Shown piece after piece: positions 35,059-45,632 of a stretch of DNA of 64,000 bases. The DNA comes from Immersiella caudata (taxonomy: Eukaryota > Ascomycota > Sordariomycetes > Sordariales > Lasiosphaeriaceae), in assembly GCA_030512335.1 (NCBI GenBank), contig JAULSU010000001.1:1178001-1242000 (forward strand). Reading direction: 5' to 3'. The notes beneath the pieces are model-generated. The model searched no databases, had not been told where the DNA came from, and saw nothing but the letters and a program-made list of their open reading frames with translations. How positions within the stretch are numbered: position 1 is the first letter of the stretch; each line of letters opens with the position of its first letter. The position numbers were made by a program, and so were the translations under genes.

Positions 35059-35066
35059 TATAAAAG
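35059..35066 (+). promoter_or_regulatory. TATA box (TATAAAAG) of orphan ORF
   Basis: TATAATATAAAAGC is the best TATA match that I noticed in the window. It lies 212 bp before the ATG at 35278, followed by a C/A-rich leader. This supports the downstream ORF as a transcribed, regulated gene. Confidence 0.5.
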
Positions 35067-35277
35067 CACGCAGAGTCATTCCGTTCTTGGGACGGCGAGC
35101 TTCTGGCCAAGCCAACTCCACCTTCATCCGAAGCTCGAGCACGAAAACCTATCTCACACTTCCACAGCCCGTCTACGAAGCCGACCTACCAAGCGCTGCA
35201 CCAATCTCACAGCTACCATCAAGCTGGCAAGCCCAGAATCCTCACCTTCCCAGATAACACCTTTTCTTCATACCACC

Positions 35278-36252
35278 ATGCCAGAACACAGAATCTCCCG
35301 CGTTGGCGAGCGCCCTCGCCTTCGCGATGTTATCAGAATTTTGGTAGGCATCCCGACCTCTCGTTATTGGGCAATGAGTAAGATCGAGAAAATCACGTCT
35401 TTCTTTCGGAGACACTTCAAGTTCTCGAGCGAGGATGCTGAAACATTGATGAGAGAGCTGAAGCGACATAGTGTAGGTGCTTCTACATTTTTCGAGGACT
35501 GCGGTTCCCCCCGGAACCCCGACCTTCCTCCGGCCTTGCCATTTCAGCATGAGCTTGAAGGGTATATCGTCTTTCCGGCTGGCTCATTACACCTGATGGA
35601 GATGGAAGGGTCTCAGGCCCAGCATCGGTACGAGATTGATGGAGCTGGTATCTGTGGATGCGACGTCCGCCAGATTTCGCATTGTGCCGAGCTAGGTGAA
35701 ACAGAGGTTAGTGGTGGCATTGAAAGTTATCAAACTCTTTCGCGCTTCGAGCTAAGTGCTGACCCCACGCGAGCTGACCAACTTCAAGCAGGTCACTTAT
35801 TTGCTATGGATAGCTACACTTCACAAAGCGGTCAAGCTCATCTCCCACCACAGATACAGCATACGCCTAGTCCGAGATTGGCTCATCAGCCCTTCACGCA
35901 GACGGCGAGCCGCATTGCCTCGCCGCACTGGACCCTCGGGCCTACTGACGAGCTGAGACCGATGCCGTCCAATGCCCCCTCCACAGGAACTACCTTCATC
36001 CCAAGCCGCGACACCGCCACACGAGTGGAAGGCGGCCCAGATCAGGAGCTTCATTGCCGGTCTAGTTCCGAAACTGCCGGAAGGAGTGTGTCTCCACCGA
36101 TTCCTGGTCGGGCACCCAATGGCCAGCCTTCACAACCCGACCGCGGCCGGCAGCAAGTCTATCGTTTTATTGTGACCGTCGAGACGGCTCCCCCTCGGAC
36201 GATTACTGAAGAGTTGAGGTGCGTAGTCTCAGCAGTTCGGTCTCTTTCATGA
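35278..36252 (+). CDS. Orphan hypothetical protein
   Basis: 324-residue uninterrupted frame with a good start context (CACCATGCC). No family recognised. Residues 1-75 are basic and helix-forming (RLRDVIRILVGIP, SKIEKITSFFRRHFKF, EDAETLMRELKRHS). Residues 100-160 contain GYIVFPAGSLHLMEMEG and a small Cys group (GICGCDV, HC). The last half is Pro/Ser/Gln-rich and probably disordered. The very end (about 36220 on) includes GTGCGT, so a 3' intron could change the C-terminus. The TATA box and leader favour a real gene. Lack of any recognised homologue is the main doubt. Confidence 0.5.
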   Translation: MPEHRISRVGERPRLRDVIRILVGIPTSRYWAMSKIEKITSFFRRHFKFSSEDAETLMRELKRHSVGASTFFEDCGSPRNPDLPPALPFQHELEGYIVFPAGSLHLMEMEGSQAQHRYEIDGAGICGCDVRQISHCAELGETEVSGGIESYQTLSRFELSADPTRADQLQAGHLFAMDSYTSQSGQAHLPPQIQHTPSPRLAHQPFTQTASRIASPHWTLGPTDELRPMPSNAPSTGTTFIPSRDTATRVEGGPDQELHCRSSSETAGRSVSPPIPGRAPNGQPSQPDRGRQQVYRFIVTVETAPPRTITEELRCVVSAVRSLS

Positions 36253-37889
36253 CCGGTCTTGTCCCACCGATGACCCAACGAGGTCTACGCCGCGAGTCAC
36301 CAAACGGGGCCTTGAGGGACCAATTCCACAGAGATGCTGACGGGTTCTAGGTCGTAGATGACATGCCAGTCCGCACTCGCCACCTGGCATGATTGAGATT
36401 CTCGATAATTTAGCTAGGGAGGAGGGTGGCTGGGGCAGTAGTGTAACCGGGTGAGAGCACTTGGGTCCATGCCTGCAACCTGATACCCCCGTAGTGGAGG
36501 AAGTGACCAGGACGACTCCCCGAGGGAGGCGACCGGCACTTCGAGGCGGGAGGTAGGGAGGTGTAATAAAACAAGATTGAAACTATCAATTTGACTTGCA
36601 ATAAGTGACAGAATGAGTGCGACTTGATACGTCCTTGACAAGCTCGAGGAAAACTAACGTAGAGCGGGGAGGGAGCTACCCCCCCAAACATCCTAGGGCA
36701 TAGTGACAGCAAGATGTGGTGGAGAAGGAGAACATCAAAGGCCCGAGAAGCAAAGCTCGCTTGGTGGAGATCTAGATCATGGCTCAAGGAGGACCCGTAC
36801 GCTGGCCACTGAGAGGACAGCCTGGAGCGCGTGATGGCTCGAACAAGGACTTCCAAGGTTCGGGAGGCCCACAAACACCCGGCTAGCCATGTGCTGATGG
36901 GAGGGCGAAGGGGTCAGAAATAGGGACGAGCAAAGAAAAAGAATGGAACTTGCCGAATGTTGTCGGTGTTGCCACCTGGGCATTGGTAATCCTCGTCCTC
37001 TGGACGAGTCGCACGCGGCTCGGGACTGAGGGGAAGCCTTGAGAGGTTCGAGGCAATAAAGGGCGTGGAATGGCGGGTCTCTGCTGTGACAGCTCAACTT
37101 AGGTTCAGGGTGTTTGCGTTTTGGTTTGCGTCCGAAGGCTGTTGATGTTGCTGGTGGATGCTCGATTGGTCTCGTCGTTCGCTTAGTGCTAGGAGTTTTT
37201 GATGTTCTGCGGAGCGACAGCAAGAGCGACCAACTGTCCGCCTCACCCGCAGAAAAATCTCCAACCCAGATTCCCCGTCTCGATTTCATTCGAAAACCAG
37301 AGCAGCGGCGCATTAACTCGGCAAACGCAAGTCTCCCACTCAGCCGAAGTCGAGCCTGGCAGTGGGGCTCGAGCCCTTTTGTGAGTTTCCTAATCGGGTT
37401 CTGAATAAACAATTCTCCTTTACACAGGGCTCCACCGAAGTCACTGACCATTCATTCCAGCGCTTTATTGACCAAGTCTAAATTTGCACCCCTTTCCTAA
37501 ACGGGCTCTGAATAGTCCATTGACCACGCCTGTATAGCTTCGAAATCCTTACACGTTCCTGCCTCTGTCAACAATGATGGGACGCCGCCCTGAATTAGCC
37601 TGTCTTTCAGGTCAATTTCTAAGCAACTTGGAGTCAGATCCGGGAAAGATGCCCGGTCTTTGAGTCCGCGCCGGGCATGTCAATCTCCCCCATCGGCCAT
37701 CAACAACAAACGATCTTTTCCTGAATAGCGATCATTTTCTATAAGAGATGGCCTGTTCTCATGACCAACTTGACTTCCTTTCTACCTCTCACCCCAACCA
37801 GACAAGCCAAGCCAACGGGTCATACCTACGACTTAACATTCTGCAACCCACCGTCACACATCAACGACATCATCACAACCTCCTTCATC
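36253..37889. other. 1.6 kb intergenic region upstream of pheromone precursor
   Basis: No gene supported. A 224-codon minus-strand frame (36777-37451) has no coding signature. The right end carries the pheromone gene promoter and leader. Confidence 0.55.
37740..37747 (+). promoter_or_regulatory. Putative TATA box (TATAAGAG) of pheromone precursor
   Basis: Lies 150 bp before the ATG at 37890. A start site about 30 bp downstream would exclude the earlier in-frame ATG at 37761. This agrees with the signal peptide starting at 37890. I saw no Ste12-type TGAAACA element nearby. Confidence 0.4.
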
Positions 37890-38816
37890 ATGAAGTTCAC
37901 CCTCCCCATCACCGTCTTCGCCATCGCCGCGGCTGTCGACGCCGCTGCCATCGCCGAGCCCGAGCCTCAGTGGTGCTCTCGCCCCGGCCAATCCTGCTGG
38001 AAGAAGCGTGAAGCCCTCCCCCAGCCCGTCGCTGAGGCCGCCGCTCAATGGTGCTCTCGCCCCGGTCAGTCCTGCTGGAAGGCCAAGCGTGACGCCGAGC
38101 CCGAGGCCCAGTGGTGCTCTCGCCCCGGCCAGTCTTGCTGGAAGAGCAAGCGTGACGCCAACCCTGATGCCGAGCCCGAGCCGCAGTGGTGCTCGCGCCC
38201 TGGCCAGTCCTGCTGGAAGGTCAAGCGCGCCGCCGACGCTTTCGTCGAGGCCATCCACACCTCCGGTGGTCTTGCCGCTCGTGACGAGTCCGGCAGCCAG
38301 GACGCCTTCATCGCCAAGCGCCAGGTCGACTCTCTCGCCCTCGCCATCGCCGCCGCCCAGCACAACCCCTACGCCTACTACCACGGTCTCAGCCTTGGCA
38401 CCCAGTTCACTCCTGAGGGGTCCACCACCGAGAAGCGTGACGCCGAGCCCGAGGCTCAATGGTGCTCTCGCCCCGGCCAGTCCTGCTGGAAGCGTGACGC
38501 CAACCCCCAATGGTGCTCTCGTCCTGGCCAGTCCTGCTGGAAGCAGAAGCGCGATGCTGAGCCCCAGTGGTGCTCGCGCCCCGGACAGTCCTGCTGGAAG
38601 GCCAAGCGCGCCGCCGGGGCCGTCATCTCCGCTATCGAGGGTGGCGAGCACCAGGCCCGCGCCATGCCCTTCAACCCTGAGACCCGTGTCAGCAAGCGTG
38701 AGGCCGACGCCGAGGCGTCCTGCAACTCCCCCGGCGGTGCCTGCACCTTCGCTACTCGCGATCTCCACGCCATCCTCAACGTCGCCCGTGGCATCATTGA
38801 CACTCACACCGAATAA
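37890..38816 (+). CDS. ppg1: Alpha-factor-like peptide pheromone precursor
   Basis: 308-residue secreted precursor of the alpha-type mating pheromone, recognised by a Ste2/PRE-2-like receptor. The start gives MKFTLPITVFAIAAAVDA, a signal peptide. Seven identical copies of WCSRPGQSCW follow, each ending in Lys plus a Kex2 site (KR). Most copies are preceded by Ste13-type Xaa-Ala/Xaa-Pro dipeptides (DAEPEA, EPEPQ). Processing would release WCSRPGQSCW or the Gln-extended form after carboxypeptidase trimming. Copies 1-4 and 5-7 form two blocks. Each block ends with a spacer starting KRAA-x-A (KRAADAFVEAI and KRAAGAVISAI) that also contains KR sites. Near the C-terminus a non-identical SCNSPGGACTF keeps the C-x6-C spacing. 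The C-x6-C and terminal Trp match Sordariomycete alpha pheromones. No intron. Confidence 0.96.
   Translation: MKFTLPITVFAIAAAVDAAAIAEPEPQWCSRPGQSCWKKREALPQPVAEAAAQWCSRPGQSCWKAKRDAEPEAQWCSRPGQSCWKSKRDANPDAEPEPQWCSRPGQSCWKVKRAADAFVEAIHTSGGLAARDESGSQDAFIAKRQVDSLALAIAAAQHNPYAYYHGLSLGTQFTPEGSTTEKRDAEPEAQWCSRPGQSCWKRDANPQWCSRPGQSCWKQKRDAEPQWCSRPGQSCWKAKRAAGAVISAIEGGEHQARAMPFNPETRVSKREADAEASCNSPGGACTFATRDLHAILNVARGIIDTHTE
37971..38597 (+). repeat. ppg1: Seven pheromone repeat units (30 bp each)
   Basis: The decapeptide-coding units are at 37971-38000, 38049-38078, 38112-38141, 38187-38216, 38460-38489, 38511-38540 and 38568-38597. All encode the same ten residues but differ at synonymous sites (for example TCT/TCG Ser, CGC/CGT Arg, GGC/GGT/GGA Gly). 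This points to purifying selection on the peptide rather than very recent amplification. Confidence 0.95.
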
Positions 38817-40507
38817 GTGAGTCTCTTCTTCCACCTCTTTCTTTGTCAACATTTCACTGACCACCGCCCAGACCCTCCAATCTTGTCCTCCCTCTCCTTC
38901 GCCGAGAGAAGTTCAACTTTTGGGTAGCTGTTCACCGGCTGTTTTTGACACAATAAATTATCCTTCACTTCAACATGGGTGCATACATTTAGCATACTAC
39001 CTAGTGGACGGAGCTCCACGACAGCAAGACCATCTCGCAAGCAAAAACTTCTTCGCTTCTTGCAGACCACTGTTGATCTCTTTTCATAGAGCACGGGAGC
39101 AGTCGGGTATATTATATTCTGGCATGGCGCCCGATTGTGGCTAGCCGAGTTTTCGTTTGTACATGGGTCGATGGTAGGATACCATGGGCCTGGTGGATGG
39201 TCTCTGTCACACTTTCAATTGGATTAGTTCGATTCTCATCCTGAATTTTCATGATTGTGTGATCGTGATTTGTGTTGATGTGTTGTGGTTTTGATGTTTT
39301 GATGATATTCCTCTTTGGTGTTGATATTAGTGACGAATTCCTGGTACCTATGTTACCTTCTTGTCAGACAACGACTTGGTGCTACGTGAACTTGCCTCGA
39401 CTTGAACGAAGCACTGTCCCCGTGATACTCGACCTAATGACTCGGAGTTTCAAAATTCCGGTGGCAGACATGTGACTTTGAACAACAAAGAAAGTCGAGC
39501 AAAGGCGTTCTATTCAGCATCGGTTGCTTTGTCAGTCAGACTCTCAGCTCTCAGGTTTTCCCCAGTTCCAGAGACACAACCCCCGAGTCGGTGTAAGTAG
39601 ACAGCTGGATGGATGACTACCCAGGTACACGCACCTCATCCCCCTGTGCAGGGCTAGAATTGCAGAGATTTTGAGTTCTTGGGGACCTCACACGCAAGGA
39701 CGCAGCTTTGATTGGCCATTGACTCTGAAACCGATGAGGTTGGTCGTCGAGTATGTTGATAGGCTAGGGCCTCTAAAGAAGGTAACCGTGGCGGAGTGTA
39801 GCACCATCCTCTCGCGCGGGGCTAAAATTGCAGTGTGATGCGACCCACTGGTAATCGGTGATCCTGTCGACTTAATAGGCTAGAATCCCTGATGAAGGAT
39901 GTAGAGGGCAAGCTTATAACGTTGAAGTGCAGCGTCATCCTCGCGCGGGTGCACAATTGCAGTGACCCGGGCCGCCTGAGTCCTCAAGCCAGGGGCACTG
40001 GGAGCCTGCATGAGAGTGGCGTGAGTACGCTGAATTGACTGGCTAGAAGACGCCTCACAGTGAACGCTCCTCGGATATGACCGGCCGTAGCACATGAGGT
40101 TGATGTTGAAGTAAAGTCAAGCAAAGCATGGAGAACCTTGGCAGAAGTGCAGCGGTGCTCTCACCGAAGCAAGGGGGAGGGAGATCGCTTGTCGGGTCCC
40201 ACCATCCCGCCCAAAACTGTTTTGTATCGCGAGATCTTCTCCTCAGTAGGCGATTTCAAAAGGTGTATGAGACCAACCTCGGTCGACCTAGGAAAGGGTG
40301 GATGAAGGTTCCAAGGATATGTTGGCGGGAGGGAGTAACCCTATGTTCGAGGTTGGCGAACAGTGCTACCACACACCACTGAAAATCCACGCCAGCAAGA
40401 ACCAGTCAGAGCCATCTTCAAACACAAATGAAATTCAGCCATGTCATGGCGTATTCTACCCAGACAAACTCGCTCGCTACATATTCAACCAGCTTCCCAC
40501 GCGTAAC
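38817..40507. other. 1.7 kb intergenic region with degenerate repeats
   Basis: 3' flanks of the pheromone gene and the DUF1640 gene. AATTGCAG recurs at 39658, 39826 and 39955. Each is preceded by a related stretch: CACCTCATCCCCCTG, AGCACCATCCTCTCGCGCGG and AGCGTCATCCTCGCGCGG. TAGGCTAG also recurs near 39763 and 39876. A plus-strand frame at 40298-41653 is antisense to the next gene. No gene supported. Confidence 0.6.
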
Positions 40508-41415
40508 TCACATCAACAACCGCCAAGCACCCAACAAGAGCGCAGCAAAACCTGTGCACACACCCATCAACCACTGCAGTGTTTGGAACTTAACCTGCTC
40601 CAGCTGCTGCCGCAGAGCCGCCACCTCCTGCTCAATCTTCGTCTCCGTCTCCTTGATCTTGAGCTCCTGGGATACAGCTTCCTCCCGGATCCGGCCCTTT
40701 TCCAGGTTCAGGTCCAGACGCACGCTAGCCTGGGTGCGCCCGATCTCGTCGCGCAGCCGGCTGTTGAGCTTGGCGATGTCATTTGTCAAACGCTCGTGCG
40801 CCGCCCGCGTGGTGTTGGACTCCGTGCTATCGGCGGAGAGGAGCTCGCTTCGGAGCTTCGCGAAGTCGACCTTCTGTGTGTATGTTGCTTTGGCGGAGTC
40901 CTCCCGGAGAACCATAGTGCGTGTGAGGTTTTGTATGCTAGGGAGGAAGCGTTAGCATGGAGAGAGAGCGGTAAGGTGAAGGTGGGTGTATACCTCTCTT
41001 CGATCACATCGTTCAGCACTTTCATCATGGCCACTGATTGTTCCTCTGTGAAGCCCTCTTCTTCCAGTCTTTGGACGAACTTGAGGGTATCGAAGTGGTG
41101 GTCTCTCCTTCGCACTTGCGAAGTGTGGAACGGGCGACGCAGCCACGGGTCGCGGACGAGCTTGGACAAGCTCCTTGTGGTCTGGCTGCTGGGAAGAACA
41201 GCAGAGCTCCGGAAACCGAGCGCCCCATTTGTGTTCGCGGTATGTAGTGGTCTCCCTGGCTGGGCCTGCCAAAGCCCTCCTTTCTGTTGCTCTACCCTCG
41301 GTTGTTGCTGGAGCAGGGCGGTCGAAGCTCGGGTTGCGCTCCCTGTCGAGAGAGCACTGCTGCCCCAGCTCAACCGGGGCAGCAGAAATCGCGGAAGCGT
41401 TTGCGCAGAATTCAT
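40508..41415 (-). CDS. DUF1640 / MCUR1-CCDC90-like mitochondrial coiled-coil protein
   Basis: Inner-membrane mitochondrial protein of the family containing yeast Fmp32 and animal MCUR1/CCDC90B, linked to respiratory complex assembly and calcium uptake regulation. The model is complement(join(40508..40937, 40994..41415)), 283 residues. The N-terminal 100 residues are Arg/Ser/Gln-rich without much acid, a long presequence. The domain begins DHHFDTLKFVQRLEEEGFTE then SVAMMKVLNDVIEE. After a 56 nt intron (GTATAC donor, GCTAAC branch, CCTAG acceptor, phase 2) it continues SIQNLTRTMVLREDSAKATY. It then runs through a long coiled coil (KLNSRLRDEIGR, KIKETETKIEQEVAALRQQL) to one C-terminal membrane segment (about the last 21 residues, starting WLMGVCTGF). 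The order and topology match the family. Confidence 0.9.
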
Positions 41416-42301
41416 AGTCGCTGTTGTAGATGTTTATCCCGCTTGCACGGGCGGAATTGAGTTCTCGGAGAGCTCACGCTGGCATTCCTGTAGTTCGGCG
41501 CCGTCAGAGTCAGGGGAAGCTGGCCAAACCCACCTTTGGACCTTGGAAACGGTGAGCCGCAATGCATGTGGATGTGGCTTGCCCCACTTGCCCCACCAGC
41601 CACACATACAGTGGCTCCACACCCACGTGTGGCGAGTGAAATCTCAACCATAAATTCCCCTCCACCAAAAAAATTCTCTTTTCTCTTCTTTTCTCCATAT
41701 TGAACAACGCAAATAATCACATTCCTACGAAACTCGTGCCTTTTCGACTGAGAGGTCCCCAGCGAGCTTGCTCGTTCGGCTGGGCCCAAGACCAATATTC
41801 GAAAGTTTTCGGTCAGAATGGAGATCAGACACAGCGCACAATCTTGGGTGCGGCTGTCCCCCTTCTCTCCATGGGGATGGCCGCAATGATTGAACGTACA
41901 TTCCACGCCTTCGATAGCTTTTGCCTTGAAAATATGTGGCGATATTGCGAGCATTGTGCAATGAAGCCATGACCCAACTTGCTGTGCTGTCTGCGCCAGG
42001 CCTGCTGTCTCCGGACAAGTGCGGATATCGTCTACGGTTGCGTTCAAGCCCGAGAGGCAACCCAGAGAAGTGATGGCTACCGCCCACAGATGCTCTGATT
42101 TGCAGTATTTGCATCAGAAGTGACGAGCAGTGACCTAGCCTGAATCAAGACATCAAAACCCAGACCTACTCTGCGTTCTGTACCTAGGTGTGAGGAAGTT
42201 ACAGCCAATTAACTGGAAACCTTTTCATGCATGGGCTCAAATGCTCAACCCACAAACGCCGACAGCTGGATATATGCGACAGTCTAATGAACATATGAAG
42301 C
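41416..42301. other. Intergenic region between DUF1640 gene and NOP2
   Basis: 886 nt between two minus-strand genes: promoter of the DUF1640 gene and 3' flank of NOP2. Contains TACCTAGGTG at 42181-42190, close to the palindrome seen twice near 34 kb. No gene supported. Confidence 0.55.
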
Positions 42302-45002
42302 CTATTTCTTGGACTTCTTCTCCTTTTTGCTGGCCTTCTTAGGCTCCTTCGCCTCCTTGGTGTTCTTCTCCACTGCTTTCCTGTCTTTTGCTCCCTCTTT
42401 CAGTTCCTTCTTCTCCGCCTTTTTAGTCTCCTTGGTCTCCTTGACCTCCTGTGGTTCTTTCTGGGTATCGGCTTCGTTGTCCTTCGCCCCTTTAGGACCC
42501 TTGTGGTTCAGAGCCCGAGGATCCAGACCCCTCCTACGCATAGCATTGCGCTTAGCGCGGTCCATGTAATCCTTGTCTTGCTCTTCGTCGAACCCGCCGA
42601 AATCGTCTTGTGTCTCGCACTCAGCGCCAACCGGCGTCTTGTCCACGGGCTCTTCCTCGGGAGCGACGGCATCGCCACTGGACCTGCCATTCTTATCCTT
42701 GTAGCCATTCGCTAGCACTGCGCTGGCTGGTGTCGGCGCGGTCTTCTGGAACTTGGCGACGAAGAAACCGTCGACGTTGTACAGATGAGGGTAGTACCGC
42801 CGTGTCATCTTCATGCTGGGAGGAAACTCCTTGCCCATGAAGTGAGTAAAGCCTTCTTTGCCAAAAGACAGCCCAGTCTGTGTCAAATTGATTAGCAAGG
42901 AGTTCAAGTTGGTCTGACAACACAAGGTCTGCTCACTTCAACCAGCTTGACATTTGGCCGCCTGCTGAGGGCATACGCAACTACTTGTTCGCTAGAGAAA
43001 ATATTAGCACCTTAAGAGCCTGGTGTTGGCGAGAACCAAAGGTTGAAACGTACTTTTCCTCAACAGCGACACTACATGTCGAGTAGACAATATATCCACC
43101 CGTTTTGCTGGCGTGGTTGACTGAGTCGATGGCGGCTAGGAGGAGCTGCTTCTGGGTATGCGGCAGCGTCATGAAGTCCTTCTCGTCTCTGTTGGTCTTT
43201 ACTGAGGGATCCTTCGCAATAACACCAGTACCTGTACTTAGGGTCAGCATCAGAATCGCAATCAAAGCATCTTGGAAAACCAACCTGAGCAAGGCGCATC
43301 GAGCAATACCCTATCAAACCCTCCCAGTACGCGAGGAAACTCGCGCGCATCGTAGTTACACACAACCGTATTCCTCGCTCCGAGACGGTGAATGTTGCCT
43401 ATCAAACCCTTGGCACGTTGCTTACTAGGATCGTTTGCAAAGATGACACCTGTGTTCTTCATGAGCGCGGCCATATGTGTTGTCTTGCCACCGGGAGCAG
43501 CAGCCATCTTGAACCCGCCGTCAGCATGTGCTCACAGTAGGGGCGAGTAAGAAGCTTACATCGAGGACGCGTTCATTCTCCTGAGGGCACAAAGCCATCA
43601 CGGGTAGGAACGAAGATGCGGCCTGCAAAATGTAGTGGCCGGCCAAGTATTCTGGTGTAGCACCCAGTGGCACCCTGGAATCGGGTTAGATCTGTCCATC
43701 AAAAATGCCGTACACAAGTTTAGGAAGTTACATACGTTGACTCGAACACTTGGAGGCCAACTTTGGACCATTTTCCTACAGGCTCCAGGGTGACGCCACG
43801 GTTGACTTGAAGGAGTCAGCAAACAGGCAAACATGTGATTTACAAGCAAGCTGCTCACTGAGTGCTTGCGCAAGGTCGCGACGATGCGTTCGGAGGGTAT
43901 TTGTACGGATAACAACGGGTCGGGCGCTCTGCTCATTGGTCAGCTACATACACTGAAGTTACCATGTACGAAAGTGGTCTCACCTCGTTAGCCTCAAAGA
44001 AAGCAAAAGCTTCACGAGCAGGGAAGAGATTGCTGTGGGGTGTCAGCTATGTAGCTCCGGTTTGTAGAGAAAGCGGCAAACGCACATCAGCTTCTCAGCC
44101 AGGTACTCGTTGTAACCATAATCTGCAACCCCAGTCAGCATAATAAATAATCTGAGGGCGGTAGAGAGTAGGCACCTACAGGCACAGAAGTCCTTCAGCA
44201 TCTGGTCCGTGTACTCAGCTCTACTCCGCCCCTCCTCGGCGAGGGTTGCGAAGTCTTCAAGTACTCGGATCGTCTCTGTTATCCTGGTCCTGAGCATTTG
44301 AAGATCTGGCGCGAGAAGACCTTTGGTCTTGGACGAAAGCTCGTCATCTTCGTCATCTTCGCCGAGAATACGAGGCTTGTCGCCTGCGATGTTCGTCTGA
44401 AGCGCATCCTGTCGGAGCTCGGCCTCGTTCTCCGCAGCCTCCTCCTCTCGCTCCTGGTCCAATTTTCTTGAAAGTCCCTCAATATTCGCAGCCGTGAGCT
44501 TCTCTTCCCTGTCCTCCTCGTCCTCGTCTTCGTCGTCGGAGAAGACGAACTTCTCCTTTTTGGCGTCGTCCTGGTCGGAATCGTACACCGAGCTATCGGA
44601 GTCCATGAAATCGTCCCCAAGCTTCGGAGCATCTGAGTCGTCACCGCTTCCGAGGTCGTCGAGATCGTCTAGGTCAGAAGCGCCGAACTCGTCGTCCATC
44701 TCCTCGTCCGAATCAGAAGCTAGAGCGGCTGCCTTCTTAGACTTTAGGGGCCCATCCTTCCCATTCTTTGCACCATTGGCGGCCTTCCCGACCGGCTTTC
44801 CTGTCGCCGCCTTCACATTGACGGAATCCTTGCCTTTGAGCGGCTTGATCGGCTTGTTGGACGTCCTGCGCTTCTTGCTGGAGGGCACTTCGGCGGGGGC
44901 ATCGTCGACGGGCAAACCCTTTTTACGCTTCAGGTTCGCAAAGTGCTCTTCGGAAAGGGGCTCGGGAGCACCCTGCTTCTTCATGCGACGTCCGACACCC
45001 AT
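42302..45002 (-). CDS. NOP2: 25S rRNA (cytosine-C5)-methyltransferase Nop2
   Basis: Nucleolar RNA m5C methyltransferase of the NSUN1/Nop2 family. It methylates 25S rRNA and is needed for 60S subunit assembly. The model is complement(join(42302..42877, 42937..42991, 43054..43231, 43285..43507, 43560..43674, 43736..43805, 43859..43928, 43984..44032, 44086..44122, 44180..45002)), 731 residues. Nine introns of 52-62 nt fall in the catalytic half, and the start is MGVGRRMKKQGAP. Residues 1-230 are Lys- and Asp/Glu-rich low complexity. The core reads YYGYNEYLAEKLINLFPARE, ARPVVIRTNTLRTHRRDLAQ, VGKWSKVGLQVFES and then the SAM site MAAAPGGKTTHMAALM. The two catalytic Cys are in APCSGTG (Cys461) and YSTCSV (Cys515). 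The C-terminal tail is a Lys/Glu repeat region. All exon phases agree and no key residue is missing. Confidence 0.95.
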
Positions 45003-45632
45003 TTTAGCGGTTTTTACGAGCAATCGGTGCTTGCTGCCGTGTGCTTGCTCGGTTTGCACAATGCACCCAAGAATTATTTTGTCGATTTTCTTTTCTGCCG
45101 CCTTATCGATAGCCCGAGGTTGGCATGCGCAGCGGTTGCTGTGGGGCTGTTTGGCAAAGTTTCCTGGGCGGAGCTGATTGGTGAGTAAGCGAATTGCTGA
45201 CTATGCCAAATACAGGATCCCTGTCCTTCCGCAGCTGACGCTGCCCCCTGGGCGAGAAGCAGGAGTCGCGAGCTGCGCAAAGGTTGACAGATCACTCAAA
45301 AAAGTAATACCGTTGCTCGCTCTTGCAACGAACTATCCACCCCCTTCCATTCCGCCGGTATCTCAACGATACCTTCCTTTTTGCATCTTTGACGAAACAT
45401 CGAATTGCCGCCTCTTTTTCCCGACGATTTTTCTTTGTACTCGAGCGTCATTGCAATTGCGCGGATTCTACGGCACTAATTTCGTCGCTCATCGAGCCGG
45501 AGCTTGACCAAAGTATCCGACAGCAACCAACTCTCATTTGGGCCGCCAGCGTCCACCACTTGCCCACCAACTTTTGACAAGTTGGCTGCTACTCTTCGCT
45601 GATCGCGCGCAGCCGAGCGCATCACCGTCGCC
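45003..45632. promoter_or_regulatory. Divergent promoter region NOP2 / CHC1
   Basis: 630 nt between opposite ATG codons. On the minus strand, CGATGAGC at 45487-45494 matches the core of the PAC element (GATGAG) found upstream of yeast ribosome-biogenesis genes. Its role here is unproven. The part next to CHC1 is T/C-rich. Confidence 0.35.

Larger units (their letters stand above)
32596..35277. other. 2.7 kb intergenic region between divergent genes
   Basis: Lies between the starts of the ERG6-like gene (-) and the orphan ORF (+). Open frames here lack coding features. It contains two copies of the palindrome TACCTAGGTA (33873-33882 and 34640-34649), a 22-base inverted repeat at 34931-34952, and a TATA box at 35059-35066. 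Confidence 0.6.

Noticed and set aside
36777..37451. 224-codon minus-strand frame upstream of the pheromone gene
   Set aside because: No motif, no start context and unlikely composition; overlaps open frames on the other strand.
37761..37889. Upstream in-frame ATG extending the pheromone precursor by 43 residues
   Set aside because: It would bury the signal peptide, and the TATA box at 37740 places transcription start after this ATG.
37854..38864. 336-codon frame antisense to the pheromone precursor
   Set aside because: Shadow of the repetitive pheromone coding sequence; Gly/Ala/Leu low complexity only.
40298..41653. 451-codon plus-strand frame
   Set aside because: Antisense to the DUF1640 gene, whose two-exon structure and motifs are clear on the minus strand.
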